Shown here: positions 10,266 to 22,000 of the stretch, piece after piece
Numbering within the stretch: position 1 is the first letter of the stretch
Layout of the letters: the number at the start of each line of letters is the position of its first letter
DNA from: Haberlea rhodopensis
Taxonomy: Eukaryota > Streptophyta > Magnoliopsida > Lamiales > Gesneriaceae
Length of the DNA stretch: 64,000 nt
NCBI GenBank assembly: GCA_907163345.1
Contig: CAJQUN010000040.1
Span: forward strand, 992,001 to 1,056,000
Reading direction: 5' to 3'
The notes under the pieces: generated by a model
Seen by the model: the letters and a program-made list of their open reading frames with translations, nothing else
What the model was told of the DNA's origin: nothing
Databases searched by the model: none
Translations under genes and position numbers: made by a program

Positions 10266-10959
10266 GATGATCACAAAACTTGATAAACTTGAATAAGTAA
10301 TATGCATGAAATGTGAGTAAAAATGACTCCCCCTTAACAATTGCATAGCACATACATGATTTACCAAGTAAGCATAATACAAAACACTCTCCCCCTCAAA
10401 CCATGCATGTATTAAGCTCTCCCCCTCAAACTATGCATGTATTAAGTTTCAAGTTTATCACAAAATTCTCCCCCTTTTTGTGATAATCAAAAAACATAAA
10501 ATTTAAATAAACATAGCTTAAATATGTTGACACATAGCCATATTTTAACAACTTACACATATGTTCCTCATCAAGCATAAGATTAAATCATATAGAGGAA
10601 TACAAACATGCGTTTAAGGCAATCAATAATGAATCTTAAACATTTCAAAGTATGCATATGTTCCACCAAGATTCCATGCACCTATGCCCAATAAACAATA
10701 TAATCCTCAAGCATCATTAGATAACAAAACATATAATTGCTCATTTTCACATAGCAAAATCAAATTTGAATGCAAGGCATATCAAGATACTTACTATAAA
10801 AGATAAGCATACATCAAGCATTAAACAATTTATATGTGCATATGCTAAGGGGTATTGCATTTTACTACCAATGAATATTGAGCTTCATAATTTATTGGTC
10901 ACAATTAATTTGTGCCAATTAAATTTTGAATTGCTCTTTTAACATGTATAAAGTAAATT
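10266..10959. other. Non-coding internal region where pol would be expected
   Basis: AT-rich, with several CTCCCCCT runs (10331-10475) that read as extra purine-rich tracts on the element's coding strand. No integrase, reverse transcriptase or RNase H motif is readable in any frame. This is what makes the element non-autonomous. Confidence 0.7.
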
Positions 10960-12590
10960 TTACCCTTGATGACAAGAGTTCGTTCTTGTCATTGGTCCAA
11001 CGCCTCGCGCCTCTTCTATAGTGGTGAATAATACAAACTCCTCCTTTGAGTTGCTTGGTCCTTCATCCTCCATCCCATTGTGGTTCCTACAAAATAAATT
11101 TACAATAGGAGGATCTTTGGTACACATTTGATTTTTGGGTCTTTGAGGGTTAACTTTCAATGGCACCTTTGGAATCCATTTCCACCTCTTATTAGGTTGG
11201 TATTGGATTCTAGCAAATCTACATTTGTTCTTGGTATGACCATTTTTACAACAATAGTTACAAGTAGGAGGATCATGCTTTGCTTTGGCCAACAAGCTAG
11301 AAAAAGTTTTTGATTTGCTTGAGTAGCCTAACCCGGCTTTGTCAAAGCTACAACGTTGTAAGCCAAGCAATTCACTCATCTTTTGACTACTTTCATTATA
11401 TTTGCAAAAAGATATCTTTAAAGAATTTAATTCATTTTCAATGAATTATTTTCTTCATCTTTCTTAGCAATCTCAAGTTTGAGTAATTTGTTACTCATCT
11501 TGGTTTTGCCAAGAGCATCAATAAGTTCATGATAGGAATCTAATAATTCATTAAATGAAGGTACCTCATCGTCGCTTTCATCTCCTTCATCTCCAAGAGC
11601 CATTAAACAAAGATTTGTGGCTTCTTCTTCATCGGAGTCGCTATCACTCCATGTGGCTATAAACGCCTTCTTCTTCCCTTTGTCATCATTCTTCTTCCTA
11701 TGACATTTGTTAGCATAATGGCCTTTTTCTTGACAATTATAACAAGTTACCTCATTTTTGGAATCTTGTTTGGTAGTACTAGAGGCCTTTGGCTTGCTAT
11801 GTTTGTTGAAGAACTTCTTGAACTTCTTTGTGAACAAGATCATTTCTTCATCATCATCGGAATGGTCTTTCCTTCCAACCAAGGCAACCCCATTTCTTTT
11901 GGATCTATCCTCCTCCTTTATTTCTCTTCTTGTTGACACTTCAAGCTCATGGGTCACCAATGTGCCATGGAGCTCATCAAGATCATAGGAGACATTTTCA
12001 CCTTTGTTTGACTCGATGATAGCCGTCCTCTTTGCGTCCCATTCCTTAGGCAAGGCTCTTAGTGCTCTCCTCCATATTTGCTTTGGAGGGTACTTCTCTC
12101 CAAGTTGAGCAAGCTCGTTGATAATTTGGGTGAGCCTCCTAAACATTGAATCCACCTCTTCTCCGGACTCCATCTCAAATGTCTCATATTTGAGTTGTAG
12201 AAGATCAATCTTGGTCTCCTTCACTTGATTTGTTCCTTCATGACAAATTTTCAATTTGTCCCATATCTCTTTAGCGGTTGAGCACATTGAGATCCGGTTG
12301 TACTCCTTCATATCTAAAGCACAATGCAAAATATTAATAGCTTTAGCATTTTGAGATATTAACATCATATCTGCTTTTGTGAAGTCGTCCATTTATTTGG
12401 GAACACTTATTCCTCCAACATCCTTTAAAGGAGTATGTGGACCTTTCACAATAATTTTCCATAGATCATAATCTACGGATTGGATGTATAGAGAAATTCT
12501 ATTCTTCCAATAACTGTAGTTATCACCCGTGAAAAGCGGAGGGTGATTTGTCGATTGACCTTGAGCAAACTCATTTGCTAGATTAGCCAT
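10960..12590 (-). pseudogene. Copia-type gag with two zinc knuckles, one stop and one frameshift
   Basis: Start chosen at 12590 (MANLANEFAQG), about 45 bp after the primer site. The N-terminal block (PPLFTGDNYSYWKNRISLYI) and the following UBN2-type gag core (NAKAINILHCALDMKEYNRI, AKEIWDKL, LKYETFEMESGEEVDSM) are typical of Copia nucleocapsid precursors. A CCHC knuckle CYNCQEKGHYANKC maps to about 11702-11743, followed by an acidic DSDSDEEE tract and a Leu-rich coiled-coil region. A second knuckle CNYCCKNGHTKNKC maps to about 11215-11262. An in-frame TAA (12393-12395) sits after SVPK and just before MDDFTKADM, and the frame shifts near 11427. Whether the stop blocks translation or reading restarts at the adjacent ATG is unknown. 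The product would package element RNA; no enzyme domain follows it. Confidence 0.88.
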
Positions 12591-12621
12591 AAAAGATTTT
12601 GATTTAAAAACAAAAATCAAA

Positions 12622-12635
12622 TGGCTCTGATACCA
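12622..12635 (-). other. Primer-binding site, initiator tRNA-Met
   Basis: TGGTATCAGAGCCA on the minus strand, 2 bp inside the 5' LTR, is complementary to the 3' end of plant initiator tRNA-Met. It fixes the orientation of the element. Confidence 0.92.
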
Positions 12636-12637
12636 CT

Positions 12638-13926
12638 TGTTGGAATCGAAGAGGGGGGGTGAATGAGATTCCTTGGCTACTTTAGCTTTTTAAAATGAGT
12701 TTGTGAAATAAAAATAGTTTGCGCTTGCGGAAGCCTTGAGTCAATCGATAAATAAAAAGAACAAAATAAATAAATGCGTAAAGGAATAAAAGTAATAAAA
12801 GAGACAAGGATTTGTTATAGAAGTTCGGCGATGAATCGCCTACGTCTCCTCTTCCCGGTTAGATATCATCCAACCGAGGTTCCACTAGAACAATTGGTCT
12901 TGGCCTTGAGGGCTCCAAGTTAGCCACACAACAACTCTTCCCGAGTTTACAAAGCTCTTCCCGAGCACACTACTCTTCCCGAGTACACAAGCTCTTCCCG
13001 AGCACAATACTCTTCCCGAGTACACAAAGCTCTTCCCGAGCTACCAACACTCTTCACGAGTCTTCTTGGCCTTAAGGGCTCCAAGGATAGCCACAACACA
13101 TGCACCAACTTCACTTGTTGGCGACTTTACAATTTTCCAACTTGCTTTGGTGTTGGAGGACCTTTACAATAAATCAAACCAAAACACCTTCACGGTGTAC
13201 TCACACGAAGAAAACAAGACTCTAACAAAAGAATGAATTACAAGCTCCAATACAACAACAATGTATGGAGATTGCAATGCAATAATAAATATTAATTATC
13301 AAGACTTTGTAGAAGTTTGTAGGCTTGTTCCTTAGCTTCAAAATGCTCCAAAGCATCAATATTTATAGTGTAGGAGGCCCCATAGGCTCCTACTAGCCGT
13401 TGCTACACATAAGGCTGAAATCACTCATCGATCGCCTCGGACATCGCCTCAGGCGATCACCATCGCCGCCGCCCAACGGTCACCAAATCACGCACATCGC
13501 CTCAGGCGATGAGTCGATCGCCTCAGGCGATCCATAGCAAAAATCAAGGCCTTAGCCTCAGCATGTCCAAAATCTTCATCACCTCAAACGAACCAGCCAT
13601 CGCCTCAGGCGTTCGTGCCATCGCCTCAGGCGTTCAATGCCATCGCCTCGGGCGATCTCCCCCTGCGCGCATGCCCGCGCATGCCTCGGCGTTGCTTCAG
13701 TCGATGGCCGTGGCGATGCCCTGCCTGGCTGCCATCGCCTGGGGCGATCCACGCCAGATTGTGCACATTTGATTTTCTTCAATTCAATCCACTTTTAATC
13801 GCTTAATCTGCACACTAAGTAGATGTATTAGTACAACAAACACAAGTTTTGTTGATCATCAAAACTCAAAGATAAACCGGGGATAAATTAACGCATTAAA
13901 CGCAACCATGCGTTTAAGGCTCAACA
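12638..13926 (-). repeat. 5' LTR of the gag-only element
   Basis: Same family features as the 3' LTR. It has one more GTTCGTGCCATCGCCTCAGG-type palindrome unit near 13613-13636, which accounts for most of the 28-bp length difference. Confidence 0.9.
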
Positions 13927-15919
13927 TGAGCAAACGAAGCTACGGCATTGATTTTTGGTATCGATCGCCTGAGGCGATCAGTGGAGATTTTGACTTTTGG
14001 TGCGCGACGATGGAGATCGCCCGAGGCGATGGCTGAGACGATGCAGGAGTGATTCAAGCCTAAAGTGTAGCAACGGCTAGTAAGAGCCTTGGGAGCCTTC
14101 TACACTATAAATATGGATGTTTTGAAGCATTTTGAAGATAAGAAACAAGTCTATAAACTACAAGAAAGCTTTGCTCATTCAAATTTATTCTAGCATTGCA
14201 AACTTCATAGATTTGTGTTGTATTGGAGTTTGTAATTTATTTCTTGTGTGAAGAGCTTGTGTTCTTCGTGTTGTTACACCGTGAAGGTGTTATTCAATTA
14301 TTGTAAGGTCCTCCAACACCGACGCAAGTTGAAAAATTGTATAAGTCATCAACAAGTGAAATTGGTGCAAGTGTGTGGCTATCCATTGAGTCCTTAAGGC
14401 CAAGAAGACTCGTGAAGAGTGTGGGTAACTCGGGAAGAGTTTTGTGTGGCTATCCTTGGAGTCCTTAAGGCCAAGAAGACTCGTGAAGAGTGTGTTGCTC
14501 GTGAAGAGTTGTTTACTCGGGAAGAGTGTGTTGTGGCTAACTTGGAGCCCTTAAGGCCAAGATCAAAAGTTATTTTAGTGAAACCTCGGTTGGAAGTTAT
14601 CTAGCCGGGAAGAGGAGACGTAGGCGATTCATCGTCGGAATTATATAACAAATATTTGTGCCATTTATCGCTTTATTTAATTTACGCATTTATTTATTTA
14701 TTATTATTGTTTATTTGTCGATTGACATCAAGTCTTCCGCAGTGCAAATTCGACTATTTTACAAATTCATTTTAAAACGCTAAAGTAGCCAATGAACCAC
14801 ATTCACCCCCCTCTTCGGTTCCAACACAAGAACAACAAGAAAGTGCATAAATTGGTAAGGAATGTAGAATTTCCATGGTTTGTTATCCTAGTTGATGGAT
14901 ATATGTGCTTAGTTTATCAAACTTGAAGCATGTGGAGTTATTGCTTGCATATGAATTGCTATGAGTTTAAAGTAATCATTTGAAGTATAAAATGATGGAA
15001 AGATGTGTATATGAAATATCTTGTATTTTCTTAGTAATGGTTTCATAACATGGTTGATGACATTATACATTGTTGGTATTTATGTGGCGTCATCACAGGG
15101 GACGGGACAACGAGGCGGTTAAAATTGACGCCTGATTTCTATATTTTGAGTCGCATCACAGGTATGTGTTAACGTACGAGTATATGATATGATTGTGATG
15201 ATGATATGGACACTGTATCATATGAGTTGTGGTATCATATGCATGTACATTATGGATGCCACGATAGGTATATAGCATATGCTTTGGCTGAGATCAGTAC
15301 CACGATAGGTATGCCAGTGTTGGGCATATGCTTTGGCTAAGATTATTGCCACGATAGGTATGTTGTATATGCTTTGTCATGAGAGGTATACTCCGGTTGA
15401 GTATATGATATGGCTGTTATACCGTATGAGGACGGTGCTATGATATGTGCTGCTAATATGAAGATGTGAGGAGGTTCCACTGACATATTGAGCTGAGATA
15501 GGCATATCATATCGGTCTCGTTATAACAGGATGATTGGATGAGACATGGACATATTTGCATTTGATGATGCATGATACAGAACAATCACAGTTGATGTTT
15601 ATAGTGCTTTATCGTTTATTTTTCTTATTGATATCGCACTCTATACTCATATTGTGTGATTGTTTCTGTAGGAACTCATAGACGTGTGGAGGACGGGATT
15701 GTGAGTCTTATTCCGCTGCGAGCTGAACCACTGCTTAGGAGTTATATTGATCTAGGTTGTTTTGCTGTACATATGATGTATATTATGACACGGTTTTGTC
15801 AACTTGTAACAACCTACATAAGTAAACTCTTAATCATTGTATGATTTACTTAATTCTTACTCACATATATATAATAAACTGATACATAACGGATTAAGTA
15901 ACGAGGACCCCACGACAAT

Positions 15920-16500
15920 AGTCAATGAAAAGTAGTAATTATTATAGATTTAGAGAACATGATATGCTTTGTATTATCAATGATGATAATAATATCATTA
16001 AGGGTTAATGCTCCCGCTAAATACACTATATTTTGATAATAACATATGCCCCACAAAACATTATTGCATATCAACCATTGATTTTGTGTCGGCCAGAGAT
16101 TCTCCACCGACCGATCATCATCCATAATTACTGGCTCTCATTGTAACTAATGTCAATAATGGTAATTACTTGTCAAAGTTTGGTTAACAATCAACTCCTT
16201 CATATTTGTCGGTAAATAAATATTCACGTGCTTAGGTAATTAATATTATTTTAGGTGGAATAATCTCTTAAACTGAAATAAAAAAATTAATGTTTATTTG
16301 TTATTTTTTAAAAATATTATAAGTTGTAGTTATATATCTCTAAAATAAATTGACTTGTTCCCAAGATCTTATCAAAGTTCCTTTGAAAATAAGGTCACAC
16401 AAACCTTATTTCTTACATCATATGAATTTTATTTACAATAATCAAAATAAACATTGAGCAGATTCCATGAACTCGGCCATTTCACTGAAGCAATGAGACG
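15920..16500. other. AT-rich spacer, nothing recognised
   Basis: No reading frame with a known domain and no bounded element seen. Confidence 0.45.
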
Positions 16501-16504
16501 ACTG

Positions 16505-16814
16505 AAGAATATATGGTTTGGCTCGAGTTCGGCTCGAAAAACTCGAACATGCTCGCAAGCTATTCGAACTATTACTCGAAAATAAATACTCAAAAGGCTC
16601 GAAATATATTTATTTAATATAGAATTATATATATTAATAAAATATTAAAGCTCGCGAGTTATCAAACAAAATAATTTGAGCTCGAGTTCGGCTCGAAAAA
16701 AAGTTCGAACATGTTCGAGTTCGGTTCGAATTTGATAATTTTGAATACGAATCGAATATTTTTCGAGCTGGCTAGAAAAGCTCGCGAACAGGCTTGGTTC
16801 ATTTACACCCCTAA
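16505..16814. mobile_element. Partial hAT-type element (TTCGAGCTCG-rich)
   Basis: Rich in GCTCGAGTTCGGCTCGAA motifs in both senses, and ends GGTTCATTTACACCCCTA at 16814, a hAT-like terminus. No matching start (TAGGGGTGTAAAT) or 8-bp target duplication was found on the left, so it appears truncated near 16505. Confidence 0.5.
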
Positions 16815-16819
16815 TAAGG

Positions 16820-16912
16820 CCCAAGGGTGTGAGATCGCGGGAAAAAGCATTTTTTTTATAAAAAAAAAAGGGTGTGAGATCGCGTGAAAAAGCATTTTTT
16901 TTATAAAAAAAA
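16820..16912. repeat. Tandem pair of about 46 bp, each ending in a T-run/A-run hairpin
   Basis: GGGTGTGAGATCGCG(G/T)GAAA followed by AAGCATTTTTTTTATAAAAA occurs twice in a row. The T8/A8-10 part of each unit can fold on itself. Confidence 0.8.
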
Positions 16913-17509
16913 AATATTTTTTTTAAATAAAATATTTTTTTGTTCATATTTTAAATATATAATATGTTCATATTTTTAGGAAACAACAACTCGATTTATA
17001 AAAAAAATGTCAACATTAGAAAAACTTTAATTTATTTTCCCTTATATGTTTAATTTTTTTCATTGCATTAAAAATATTCTACGGTCGATCTGATTCACTC
17101 AATAAAAGCAACACCAAGCAGTACGTACGAGGTGACTGTGTTTGGATTATATACCGAGTAATATCTTTTTGTTTCTAAATAATGGCAGTATATATTATAT
17201 ATTTCTTCAGTAAAATTTAATTAATTTTACTTTGGGTAAATTAAAAAACAAAAAAAATGGTTCAACTATAAGGTCATCTATAATAATAGATACAAGATCA
17301 TTTTTCCGTTAAAAATGAAACGACTTATTTTGTGACTTTATATACATATCCAATAAATTTGTTTTACTGCTCTTCATTTAGCAGAGATGTGCACGACGCA
17401 TATCTGTTTCGATTTTGTTAACGAAAAAATGGTATTGGAATTGTTTTTGTTCAAAAACAATATACGATATTAGTTTAGTATAAAAGCTTGTGACAATTAT
17501 TAGCAAAAA
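16913..17509. other. AT-rich spacer, nothing recognised
   Basis: Homopolymer-rich sequence without gene, RNA or terminal-repeat signals. Confidence 0.45.
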
Positions 17510-17632
17510 ATTAAGGACGTGCCATGTGGCGTGTTCGACATGTGTCCGAGGAGTGTTCGAAGAGTGTCGGTATCCCCGAAGTGTCTTACAGTACACCGAA
17601 AGATTTTTAGGAGTATCCGTGCATCATAGTTT
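17510..17632 (+). repeat. Dispersed repeat fragment rich in GTGTC (copy 2)
   Basis: GGACGTGCCATGTGGCGTG, then GTGTCCGAGGAGTG..., ending GTATCCGTGCATCATAG. Same layout as 5830-5925. Non-coding. Confidence 0.5.
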
Positions 17633-18850
17633 ACACCACTCTAACTTTGTCTACAGTTAAAATAAGTGGTCCTGATACATGAATGAGCTCACTATAATGA
17701 ACCTATCCTTTTGTTAAGGTATCAACATCAGTTGCTATTAAATGGTGGGTCAATTTGGCTTTTATTATGGAAAACCCATATTCAAAATGCTTAAAATGTT
17801 AAGCATGTCATCTGGAAAAAAAATATAAATCCTCAAAATGAATGCAACACATTACATTCAATCCATATATTTTATAGGAATTCTGACAAACGAATTAATA
17901 AAAATCGAGTTTAAATAGAACGACTTCATTTAGGTGAAAGAATTTGATTGAGAAAAAAAATCAAAATGGGATACCAAATGACATCTATATTAAATACATT
18001 AAAAAACCATCGTAATTATTGATACAAGTCACAAAGTTGATAGATAGTGAATTTAATATTTAGCTAAATTACATTCATCAAATTAAGTCAAATGGATTTG
18101 AGATCATCATCAGAAATTCATCGTTTCAAATTTATCAATCCAATTTCACTAGTATATATAGTTTGTAAGGTTTTAACGAGTGTACTAAGATCGACATGTG
18201 ACAATGACATTAGTCGTTCCTCAACAATTCCAGCAATTCGCTACCGCCAATTGCTTACACAATTCACGATAATCAAGTATGTAATATTGACTTTGATATC
18301 GATTACCATATCATGTACTAAGTTGGTAATGTTTTTGAGATAACTATCTTCAATATTTTGAATTCTTCAATTTTCTAAAGCATTTATTTCATCAAATTAA
18401 TAATATAACATATTAATTTTTAATATTTATAATTTTAAAATATATAATAATTATATATATTTACACATTGTATTATGATAAGAAAAAATATAACAAAAAG
18501 AAAAAAATATACCAACATAATATAGTTTATATAAAAAAGTATTTTATACTAATTAAATTTAATATACGTGCAAAAATCGCTAGTTAAATTTTATGTGGCC
18601 GTTGATTATGCGATTATGGGGTTAAACAAAAGCAACTTTTTGCATACAATTCATGCGCTTCTAATATTTTTATATATCCTTTCTTCCGCGATATTGTGCT
18701 TTGTTTTCCGCCCCTCCTTGCCTTTACTATTTATTAAGGACCCAATTTTGTAAAATTATCTTTTTTTAAAAAAAAAAAATTAATATAATATATTAAATAA
18801 AAAAAATCATATCATATCAAATCTAGCCAATAACAGTTTCTTCCAAAAAC
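17633..18850. other. AT-rich upstream region of WRKY57
   Basis: No gene recognised. Chance frames at 18092-18343 and 18568-18753 show no domain. The last 100-200 bp before the WRKY57 leader presumably hold its core promoter; AT-rich TATATTA stretches (about 18780-18800) are candidates but none stands out. Confidence 0.4.
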
Positions 18851-18905
18851 ATCACTACGCGTAAAATTCTCTTTCCCTCTTCGGAAACCCTAGTTTTCTG
18901 TCTCC

Positions 18906-19009
18906 ATGTCGTTTTCTCCTCGGGAATTCACAGTTTTCTCCGGCTGATTATCGGGCGTATTTACGCACGTATATTGATGCACTTGTTGGTGAATTCGAGG
19001 TTTTTGTAA
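18906..19009 (+). promoter_or_regulatory. Two short upstream ORFs in the WRKY57 leader
   Basis: uORF1 18906-18947 encodes MSFSPREFTVFSG and stops. uORF2 18977-19009 encodes MHLLVNSRFL and stops 11 nt before the main ATG at 19020. If transcription starts upstream of 18906 both would be met first by scanning ribosomes and could lower WRKY57 translation. The transcription start is not known, so this is inference. Confidence 0.45.
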
Positions 19010-19019
19010 CCCGTGAGTT

Positions 19020-22000
19020 ATGGATGGGAAGAAGGTTGATCCTGAATTGACGGCGGAATCGAGCTGGCCTCTGGGCGATTCCGAGGGTTTGAATGACGGT
19101 TGTTTCTTCGGAGGTGATTATAGAGTTAGCGGAACATTGAACGATTTCGGGTGGAATATTCCGGCAGAATCTGCTGTCGGTAGTGGAGGTGACGGTGGTT
19201 TTGATGATTTGGATCGTATTGGATCCGATTACGTTGGAAGGCAAGCGGATGATTATGTTTACGCTGCCTCATCGACTCCTCGGAGTACTGAGTCCATGGT
19301 ACCGGCGAAGGAGGAGAAAATGGTGTCGGCTCCGGCTTCGGCTTCCAATCCATCGATATCTTCGAGCTCAAGTGAGGATCGACCGGAGAAGTCGACCGCC
19401 TCCGGCGGAACCAGCTCCAATCCGTCTCCTGACACCGCGTGAGTGTATTCGCGTCACCGCATGCATGTGTTATAAAATCCAGAAATCCCTTAGCTATCTA
19501 TGGGCAAAATATATACCTTAATTCATGAATTTGATACCTTATGGTACTCAATAGCACTGTGAAAATGGAGGAGAGTGCAGGAACATGCTCATGCGTGTCC
19601 GTACAATCTTTGCAGAGTCTCTAGAAGCATCAAACTGTGGACGCAAATTGTGGGCTAGGTATTTGCGGAATTTGAGGATACCTTAGGGGCTTTATGGGTA
19701 TTTAAAAATAAGTATTCGTGAATATAGCACAGCCGCTATTGCGGCGGCAATGGAGTGCTATAAATAAATCTTCAAAAAAAATGTAGCCGTCAAATTTTCC
19801 AAATGTTACTTTTCTCTGAAGCTACTAGCAAAAAATCAAATTCTTTTGTCATTATTTCCAGATAATGCAACACTAGAAAACAGAACAAATGTTGTATGAA
19901 TCCCGGAGTGATATTATCAACTCGGTCTAAAATTGTTGGTAGATTTTTTATTTAAAAATAGTTGTGTTTTAATATTAAGTTGTGTATAAGTGATGCACAA
20001 ACCAAATATATACAAATATTTCCCAAAAAAACCCGTCTTTTAAATATCTTACATCAACCACGAATTTATGTATAAGATATTAATGAGAAAGACAATGTAT
20101 TCTAAGCATTATGCTTGTTTTAACTTCCGTTGGGGAAACTGATCATGATCCTTGTAATGTGGTCGGTTACTTGCATTACTCTTCACGTTACGTTACATTA
20201 GATAAAGTTTACAGCCATGTCCTAATCTTGTTTTTCTGGTGTAGGTTAGAAGCTAACTTTCATCGCACATGTGCTTTAAAATCATCCAACGTCAGCTTAC
20301 ATATCATTTTGTTTTCATAATGTATAAAATTATTTTATTTGACAGTTCCATATGGCTTAACATAAAGCAGTCTCTCGTCAACAATGTCTGCCATGCTTTT
20401 CTGTGGATTATTAACTTCGTGTAGAAAAAATTTAATGAACAATTAAAGGTGCATACCATTTATAATAATTTGTTTTTCATGATTAAAAAAAGCGATGTGC
20501 CACTATGGAAGTATTGAAAATGCATGAAATTCATGTAAGGGTGCTCTAGTAGCTGTTGGGAAATCAAAGCCTACATTTGTAATGAAAGATTATGGATTGA
20601 ATCGATTTTAAGATGGTGCAGTAATGGTTTATCCCGTGCAGTAACAGCGTTTCTTTTTCCCCGGCTTTTATAATTTGTTTCATAGTTATTTTCATTTCCC
20701 GAACTATAAACATGATAAATGGTATATTTTATGCAAATTTTATGCAAACTTTTTTCTTTTTCTTCAACGAAAGAATGAATCTACGATATTCGCATATTCT
20801 TTATTAAGGAAACATGATGAATAATACCCTTTCAGAAAGTTCAATTTGTTCATAAAGATTTGGTTTTATCAGGGCCATGCTAATACTTATCATTTACGCA
20901 CAGCTGCGTAAATTTAATATAATGGCTGACTTGGGTTTTTGTGCGTGATTATGATTTGGATAGTTCGATTGTATAACAAAGGATGAATATTCTGCAGGAC
21001 CAAGACTAAGAACAAGGGTCAAAAGCGAATTCGACAACCACGATTTGCCTTTATGACTAAAAGCGAAGTTGATCATCTAGAAGATGGGTATAGATGGCGG
21101 AAGTATGGACAGAAAGCTGTTAAGAATAGTCCATTTCCAAGGTATATGTTCTACAGATTAGCTTCACCAATCGTTAGTTCCCTATAATAGAAAAAGAATA
21201 TTAACATGCAAACCTCTGCACCTCATACTTAGAAATATGATGGATTCCCTGGGAACAAAAATGACATCGATTTGGTCTCCAATGATTTATTTCCAAGATA
21301 ATTTGGATATTTTCCAAAGTTCAAGATATATCTGATCCCTTGTACTTCAACTTCAATCTGATCATTAATATTGTGAAGAGTAATCTAGATTTAAATGTTG
21401 TTCCTTGTCGTATAGTGAGTAATGAATCATAAATAAAAATGAAATAGACTTGATCCTGGCCTTTGCTTTCTTGTATATGGAATTCAACTTCTTGGCCGGT
21501 CAATTTGCATTCTTGTCCATCTCGCGAGAGGAATAACGATCTGCATCTCATTTTTATCAACTTTGAGAAAGGCTTACGATAAAGCGTCAAGGGAGATGTT
21601 ATGGTGGACTTTGATGAATAAAAGAGTTCTCATCAAGTATGCCAGTATAATCAAAGATGTGTATGACGAAGTAACATCCAATTTGAGAACGTGTAGCAAG
21701 GTGATAAATGAGTTTTTTTTATCACTATTTGATTGCAACGAGGGTCTGTGTTGAGTCACTTCCTATTTGCCTTAGTGATTGATGAGATAACAAAAAGACA
21801 TACATACTGAATTACCTTAGACCATGCTTTTCACTAACGATGTTTTGTTACGACGAGACCAAAGTAGGTTAATGCTAAATTAGAGTTATGTAGAGATACC
21901 TTGGAGTCAAAGAATTTTAGATTAAGCAGGTCAAAAATAGAAATATATGGAGTGCAAATTTAGTGGTTTTACATCTTGGGATCACGATATTATAGCATTC

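Larger units (their letters stand above)
8991..13926 (-). mobile_element. Complete non-autonomous gag-only LTR retrotransposon (Copia-type)
   Basis: Minus orientation. 5' LTR 12638-13926 (1289 bp), primer-binding site 12622-12635, gag region 10960-12590, polypurine tract 10252-10265, 3' LTR 8991-10251 (1261 bp). The flanks carry the 5-bp direct repeat TGAGC (8986-8990 and 13927-13931). LTRs start TG and end CA on the coding strand. The LTRs differ by roughly two dozen substitutions plus indels, including about 20-25 extra bases of repeat in the 5' LTR, so insertion is not very recent. The 2.4-kb interior has gag only: no protease, integrase, reverse transcriptase or RNase H is visible, so it would depend on a related autonomous element. 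Confidence 0.92.
8680..14826 (+). mobile_element. Second-level solo LTR (Copia-type family) split by a third insertion
   Basis: Starts TGTTGAGCCTTAAACGCA at 8680 and ends TTCGGTTCCAACA at 14826, flanked by the direct repeat CAAGA (8675-8679 and 14827-14831). Its own sequence is 8680-8990 plus 13932-14826, about 1.2 kb. It matches, in the opposite orientation, the LTRs of the element nested inside it, so both belong to one family. The right half keeps the family's CGGGAAGAG repeats and a GATCGCC(T/C)GAGGCGAT palindrome. With no internal region of its own it is a solo LTR. Confidence 0.85.
8136..15914 (+). mobile_element. Outermost solo LTR (Ty3/gypsy-like), split by nested insertions
   Basis: Starts TGTAATGCC at 8136 and ends GAGGACCCCACG at 15914, flanked by the direct repeat ACAAT (8131-8135 and 15915-15919). 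The start and end resemble the full-length gypsy-type LTR at 48799-50875 (TGTAACACC to GGGTCCCACA), so I class it with that superfamily. Its own sequence is about 1.63 kb (8136-8679 plus 14832-15914). A second LTR is inserted after 8679. No internal domain or second LTR is present, so this is a product of LTR-LTR recombination. The last base is G where CA is expected, probably a later mutation. Short tandem units around 15255-15375 (CCACGATAGGTAT...TATGCTTTGGCT, three imperfect copies) belong to it. Confidence 0.7.

Noticed and set aside
15255..15380. CRISPR-like array from the repeated CCACGATAGGTAT units
   Set aside because: Only three imperfect units within a plant LTR, with spacing that is itself repetitive.
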